From contig JAUWLN010000076.1 of the NCBI GenBank assembly GCA_030613665.1, positions 1 to 8,389 of the forward strand: a DNA stretch of 8,389 nucleotides. The letters run 5' to 3'. The notes under the pieces were generated by a model that made no database searches, was not told where the DNA came from, and was given only the letters and a program-made list of their open reading frames with translations. Both the position numbers and the translations under genes were made by a program. Position 1 is the stretch's first letter. The number at the start of each line of letters is the position of its first letter. The DNA is from Dehalococcoidia bacterium. Lineage in GTDB: Bacteria; Chloroflexota; Dehalococcoidia; Dehalococcoidales; RBG-16-60-22. Shown in pieces: positions 5,731 through 8,389 of this stretch.

Positions 5731-7191
5731 TCACACCAGTTTCGGTTGCTCTCCGATTTTAGCCAGCTTCTGCGCCAGCCGCTTCTTGCGCTCCCAGTTA
5801 GAGCGGCGCATAATCATAATTCTCTGCGCCTGCGGCGAACCGGCGCCGTGCATTGATTCCACGAGGGCGGTGCCGCAGGTCATGCCCTCTATCAGCCTCA
5901 GCAGACGCATCCTGGTCTCGGCGGGCACATCGGTGGCACCTTTGTTGTACTTGTCCACATATTTGCCGACTTTGGTATTGCCCCAATCCACCTCTGAAGG
6001 TAGGGTCGCCAGCAGACCGCCGGCAATATCCTGGGCAAGCCTGCCCATCTCGTAAACATTTTGGGTGACATTGAGCTTGGTGATATTGGCGAGAAGCGGG
6101 TCGGCCATGAAGTTGCCCGCCGGCAGGGCGTATCCCTGGCAGGAGCAGGCGATGGAGCAGCAGTAGAGTGTCTCGGCAAGGTGCACCATCTCCACAAGTT
6201 TGTCTCTGATATGCGAGGCGTTCGCCGTACCCTGCGCCTCGGCCAGCGCGTACGTGGCGCCGGTTAAAACATCGGCCAGGCCAACCTTACAGCCGCCGTA
6301 GTTCTGCCGGTGGGCGGTGGCAAAGCGCTCGACAAGCTCAAAGGCGAAGTCATATTCGCCGCACATGAATACCTGTTCCCAGGGAACGAAGACATCTTCA
6401 AAGACGACCAGCGCCTCCCCGCCGACGATACCGTATTCCGGGTTGCCCTGGTCCATAAGGCAGCCGCCGCATTTCCGGTCGTCGTTGGTCTGGCGACCGA
6501 ATATGTGGACCAGTCCGGGGGCATCGACCGGCACATAACAACATACGGCGTAGTCGGCATCCGCCTCCTTCATAGAAACAGTCGGCATTACCAGATGGCC
6601 GAGGGCGTTGACGGCGCCGGTGATATGCGCTTTGGCACCGCGTATCACGATGCCGTCCTTTTTCTTTTCAATGACACGGACGTACTGGTCGGGGTCAGCC
6701 TGCTGGCTGGGTGAGAGGCTGCGGTCGCCTTTAGGGTCGGTCATGGCTCCGGAGATGAACCGGTCCTCTTTCTGTATTTCTTTCAGGAAATTGACAAACC
6801 TCTTATGGTACTCGGTACCGTTCTTTTTATCCATGTCAAAGGTTACCGAGTAAATGGCGTTCAGCGCGTCGTGGCCGACGCAGCGGGCAAAGCAGCTTCC
6901 CGTCTGTTGACCCAGGGCGCGGAGGGCTTTCACTTTCTGTATCAGGTCATCGGTGCCCTGATGCACATGGGTGAAAAGGTTGATTTTCTCTCCCGTCAGG
7001 TGGGATTTGGTGGTCAGCAGTTCTTCAAATTCGGGTGCCCACGCCATGTCATAGGTCAGGGCGACGGCATTTATATGGGGGATAAAGGCGGGGTGGTCTG
7101 CCACGCTATCGATTTTCTCTCCCATAAAGTAAATCTCCGGCTTGACCCGGCGCAAGCTCTCCCGATAATCGTCACCACGTATCATACCCAT
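5731..7191 (-). CDS. abfD: 4-hydroxybutyryl-CoA dehydratase / vinylacetyl-CoA isomerase
   Basis: This 486-residue enzyme belongs to the 4-hydroxyphenylacetate 3-hydroxylase (HpaB) fold. It carries the ligands that mark the FAD and [4Fe-4S] dehydratase: C100 and C104 (SCFARCVG), H294 and C301 (AHRQNYGGCKVG), equivalent to C99, C103, H292 and C299 of the Clostridium aminobutyricum enzyme (about 490 residues). E259 (GGEALVVF), Y298 and E445 (ESMHGAGSPQAQ) also agree with that enzyme. Hallmarks GAMTDPKGDR (148-157) and IRGAKAHITG (183-192) are present. It converts 4-hydroxybutyryl-CoA to crotonyl-CoA and water in GABA, succinate or 4-hydroxybutyrate metabolism; direction and pathway cannot be set from this window. 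The cluster is oxygen-labile, pointing to an anaerobe. The ATG at 7191 follows GAGG by nine bases. It forms a probable operon with the small genes on both sides. An extra CGGC motif (241-244) is unusual. Confidence 0.94.
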   Translation of the reverse strand: MGMIRGDDYRESLRRVKPEIYFMGEKIDSVADHPAFIPHINAVALTYDMAWAPEFEELLTTKSHLTGEKINLFTHVHQGTDDLIQKVKALRALGQQTGSCFARCVGHDALNAIYSVTFDMDKKNGTEYHKRFVNFLKEIQKEDRFISGAMTDPKGDRSLSPSQQADPDQYVRVIEKKKDGIVIRGAKAHITGAVNALGHLVMPTVSMKEADADYAVCCYVPVDAPGLVHIFGRQTNDDRKCGGCLMDQGNPEYGIVGGEALVVFEDVFVPWEQVFMCGEYDFAFELVERFATAHRQNYGGCKVGLADVLTGATYALAEAQGTANASHIRDKLVEMVHLAETLYCCSIACSCQGYALPAGNFMADPLLANITKLNVTQNVYEMGRLAQDIAGGLLATLPSEVDWGNTKVGKYVDKYNKGATDVPAETRMRLLRLIEGMTCGTALVESMHGAGSPQAQRIMIMRRSNWERKKRLAQKLAKIGEQPKLV

Positions 7192-7243
7192 AGCCTGAAA
7201 CCTCGCATTTTTTCTTAATATATTTCGTCAGGAAAGATATACA

Positions 7244-7429
7244 TTATTCATAATAGCCGCGGCCGACGCTGAAGGCGATGGCGCCCAGAACTAAAAGCCC
7301 CGAAAACGAGAACCAGAAAGTCCAGGTAAATTGGGGCATAATTGGTGCGATTACATCGGCGGCGGTCACAATGCCCATTGCGGCACTGAGCGCACCGATG
7401 ATGCCCAGAATAACAGCTGTTAGACCCAT
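7244..7429 (-). CDS. Small two-helix membrane protein, 61 residues, function unknown
   Basis: The frame is open back to an ATG at 7495. The ATG at 7429 has a perfect AGGAGG (7437-7442) seven bases upstream, so 61 residues is the likely product. It is hydrophobic with two predicted membrane helices, about 3-23 (LTAVILGIIGALSAAMGIVTA) and about 36-56 (WTFWFSFSGLLVLGAIAFSV). A short loop DVIAPIMPQF lies between them, and the polar tail is GRGYYE. There are no cysteines and no signal cleavage site. I recognise no family. It lies 52 bases upstream of the dehydratase start on the same strand, with a TATAAT box behind it, so it probably leads the dehydratase operon. A membrane anchoring or transport role would be speculation. 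Confidence 0.8.
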   Translation of the reverse strand: MGLTAVILGIIGALSAAMGIVTAADVIAPIMPQFTWTFWFSFSGLLVLGAIAFSVGRGYYE

Positions 7430-7436
7430 TTCGTAT

Positions 7437-7442
7437 CCTCCT
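7437..7442 (-). promoter_or_regulatory. Ribosome binding site deciding the start of the 61-residue membrane protein
   Basis: Perfect AGGAGG on the minus strand, seven bases before the ATG at 7429. The longer start at 7495 has no comparable site and would also lie upstream of the likely promoter. Confidence 0.8.
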
Positions 7443-7471
7443 GATGTTTTTTTATCCGTTAAGCCTAGTTT

Positions 7472-7481
7472 ATTATATAAT
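7472..7481. promoter_or_regulatory. Palindromic -10 box shared by divergent genes
   Basis: ATTATATAAT is a perfect ten-base palindrome, so a consensus TATAAT is present on both strands: 7476-7481 for the rightward cinA-type gene and 7472-7477 for the leftward membrane protein/dehydratase operon. The predicted leaders would be similar in length (about 44 and 36 bases). No strong -35 hexamer is seen on either side. The two polymerases could not occupy it together. Confidence 0.5.
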
Positions 7482-7531
7482 TGGGGAATGAACAAGACCG
7501 TGCCGGAACATTAAGGTAAAGGAAAACAGAT

Positions 7532-8011
7532 ATGTCCATCATTGAGCAGGAAATCGGCGCTTTACTGCGCCAAAAGGGCATGACGCTGGGGGCTGTTGAA
7601 TCCGCCACGGGCGGGCTCATCTCCCATCGCATAACCAATGTCCCTGGAAGCTCAGATTACTACAAGGGTTCGGTCATCGCTTACAGCAACGAGGCGAAGG
7701 CCCGGATAGTTGGTGTGAATGAGGCGACCATTGACCAGCATGGCGCCGTAAGCGCTCAGGTGGCCGAGGAGATGGCGAAGGGGGGCCGGAAGCTGCTGGC
7801 GGTGGACGTGTGCCTCGCGGATACCGGGGTTGCCGGGCCGGGTGGGGCTACTCAAGAAAAGCCGGCAGGCCTGTTCTACCTCGGGCTGTCCGTTAAAGAC
7901 GAAACGTACAGTCGGCAGCATAACTTCTCGGGCAACCGCGAACAGAACAAGCAGGACGCCGCGGAAGCTGCCTTGAAGTGGCTTAAAGAATACCTGTTAA
8001 GTATGAAATAG
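7532..8011 (+). CDS. pncC: Nicotinamide-nucleotide amidase, stand-alone CinA C-terminal domain (PncC)
   Basis: The 159 residues equal one CinA C-terminal domain, without the N-terminal MoaB-like part found in full CinA (about 400 residues). Such stand-alone proteins (PncC/YgaD type) deamidate nicotinamide mononucleotide to nicotinate mononucleotide in pyridine nucleotide recycling. Signature segments are VESATGGLISHRITNVPGSS (22-41), YYKGSVIAYSNEAKARIVGV (43-62), HGAVSAQVAEEMA (70-82) and ADTGVAGPGGATQEKPAGLFYLGL (96-119). S24, Y51 and K56 fall in the region of the amidase's catalytic residues. The usual ESCTGG is ESATGG here, with alanine replacing the non-essential-looking cysteine. The ATG at 7532 follows AAAGGA by eight bases. 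It is divergent from the dehydratase operon and followed by hairpin repeats that may end its transcript. An older label, competence/damage-inducible protein, says little about function. Confidence 0.93.
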   Translation: MSIIEQEIGALLRQKGMTLGAVESATGGLISHRITNVPGSSDYYKGSVIAYSNEAKARIVGVNEATIDQHGAVSAQVAEEMAKGGRKLLAVDVCLADTGVAGPGGATQEKPAGLFYLGLSVKDETYSRQHNFSGNREQNKQDAAEAALKWLKEYLLSMK

Positions 8012-8027
8012 ACTGAATAAAGGTATA

Positions 8028-8104
8028 AAAGGAGTGTTTAAGAGGGGCGCTAGCCCCTCTTCTATAAATACTTTCCCCCGCTCCTTTTTAAGGAGGTGGA
8101 TACT
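8028..8104. repeat. Tandem dual-hairpin element, copy A
   Basis: This is the first of two direct copies starting AAAGGAG. Hairpin 1 is AGAGGGGC / GCCCCTCT (8041-8048 with 8053-8060, loop GCTA). After a 20-base spacer comes hairpin 2, CTCCTT / AAGGAG (8081-8086 with 8090-8095, loop TTT). It begins 17 bases after the cinA-type stop. Hairpin 1 is followed by only a weak T-run (TCTATAAAT), so termination is possible but not certain. The layout resembles REP-type or MITE-like intergenic elements. Confidence 0.75.
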
Positions 8105-8180
8105 AAAGGAGAGTCAAAGAGAGGCGAAGCCTCTCTTATATAACTCCCTCCCCCTTCCCCTTGATAAGGGGAAGGGGAAC
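8105..8180. repeat. Tandem dual-hairpin element, copy B
   Basis: This second copy is offset by 77 bases and again starts AAAGGAG. Hairpin 1 is AGAGAGGC / GCCTCTCT (8118-8125 with 8129-8136, plus one more A-T pair, loop GAA). The spacer before hairpin 2 is again 20 bases. Hairpin 2 has the same six-base core position (CCCCTT / AAGGGG) but is extended to a perfect 12-base stem, 8151-8162 with 8166-8177, loop GAT. In both stems, a base differing from copy A is matched by the complementary change on the other arm. A further AAAGGGG at 8181 may be the degenerate start of a third copy. Confidence 0.75.
8151..8177. terminator. Strong 12-base-pair hairpin between convergent cinA-type gene and dapA
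   Basis: A perfect 12-base stem with a three-base loop lies between two convergent genes, where it could stop transcription from either side. It lacks a U-run on either strand (purine-rich AACAAAGGGGG follows on the plus strand), so it is not a standard intrinsic terminator. It is also part of repeat copy B. Protection of transcript ends is an alternative. Confidence 0.35.
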
Positions 8181-8272
8181 AAAGGGGGATGGGGTCAATA
8201 AATAATGTCTACTAGCCTCATTTATTTTTGAGGGTGGAGTTTCATTAGTCGTAGGCAGTGGTAATCCTAATC

Positions 8273-8389
8273 CTATACCGGCAGGTCAATGTGATAATTC
8301 TTCAGAGTGTCTCTGATGAAGGCGGCTGATTTTTCGTCAGCTTCGGTGAGGGGCAGGCGTGGTTTGCCGACATTGAAACCAATATGGTT
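8273..8389 (-). CDS. dapA: 4-hydroxy-tetrahydrodipicolinate synthase, C-terminal end (cut by window edge)
   Basis: The frame is open from the right edge to a TAG at 8273-8275 and encodes the last 38 residues, starting NHIGFNVGKPRLPLTEADEK and ending YHIDLPV. The GKPRLPLTEADEKSAAFIR stretch is the typical C-terminal segment of the DapA/N-acetylneuraminate lyase family (P-R-L-P-L followed by a helix). The ending resembles the Dehalococcoides DapA tail as I recall it. DapA condenses pyruvate with aspartate semialdehyde in the lysine and diaminopimelate pathway. The catalytic lysine and the barrel lie outside the window, so another member of the same family (aldolase or lyase) remains possible. 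Confidence 0.78.
   Translation of the reverse strand, partial: NHIGFNVGKPRLPLTEADEKSAAFIRDTLKNYHIDLPV

Noticed and set aside
7430..7495. 22-residue N-terminal extension of the small membrane protein
   Set aside because: The extension crosses the likely -10 box and lacks a ribosome site, whereas ATG 7429 has a perfect AGGAGG seven bases upstream.
8216..8233. CCTCA / TGAGG inverted repeat downstream of dapA
   Set aside because: Only a five-base stem with an eight-base loop and no T-run after it on the minus strand; too weak to call a terminator.
1..8389. Search for tRNA, rRNA, CRISPR array, insertion sequence or att site
   Set aside because: No cloverleaf, no regularly spaced direct repeats, no transposase or integrase coding sequence seen; the only repeats are the two dual-hairpin units.

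Overview
The window looks like a chromosomal segment of an anaerobic, moderately GC-rich bacterium. Two things suggest the class Dehalococcoidia (Chloroflexota) or a close relative: an oxygen-sensitive 4-hydroxybutyryl-CoA dehydratase, and a DapA tail that reads much like the Dehalococcoides protein as I remember it. This placement is inference; there is no rRNA or other marker gene. No mobile element, tRNA, rRNA or CRISPR array is visible. The genes are dense, with short spacers and mostly good ribosome binding sites.

Layout. (1) 1-2045, minus strand: hisH and hisF (both subunits of imidazole glycerol phosphate synthase), then glnA (type I glutamine synthetase, cut by the left edge) with its own extended -10 promoter. 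(2) 2180-5404, plus strand: a ZnuA-like zinc/manganese-binding lipoprotein without its permease or ATPase, a 57-residue cysteine-containing protein, a DUF4349-type lipoprotein carrying a PKD domain just before its membrane anchor, and a short-chain dehydrogenase starting five bases after it. (3) 7429-5406, minus strand: a likely three-gene operon of a 61-residue two-helix membrane protein, 4-hydroxybutyryl-CoA dehydratase (abfD type) and a 104-residue protein with a CGxC / CxCxxxC pattern. The last gene meets the dehydrogenase tail to tail, with one base between the stop codons. (4) 7532-8011, plus strand: a stand-alone CinA C-terminal domain (PncC-type nicotinamide-nucleotide amidase), divergent from the dehydratase operon over a palindromic -10 box. 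(5) 8012-8272: non-coding, filled largely by two tandem copies of a roughly 77-base element, each folding into two hairpins, with paired base changes between copies. (6) 8273-8389, minus strand: the last 38 residues of a dihydrodipicolinate synthase (DapA).

How they work together. GlnA makes glutamine, whose amide nitrogen HisH passes as ammonia to HisF for histidine and purine-intermediate synthesis. The dehydratase turns 4-hydroxybutyryl-CoA into crotonyl-CoA, feeding beta-oxidation-type or 4-hydroxybutyrate/succinate metabolism. Its two small partners are unassigned and are the most promising protein lead. The best non-protein lead is the tandem dual-hairpin repeat downstream of cinA.
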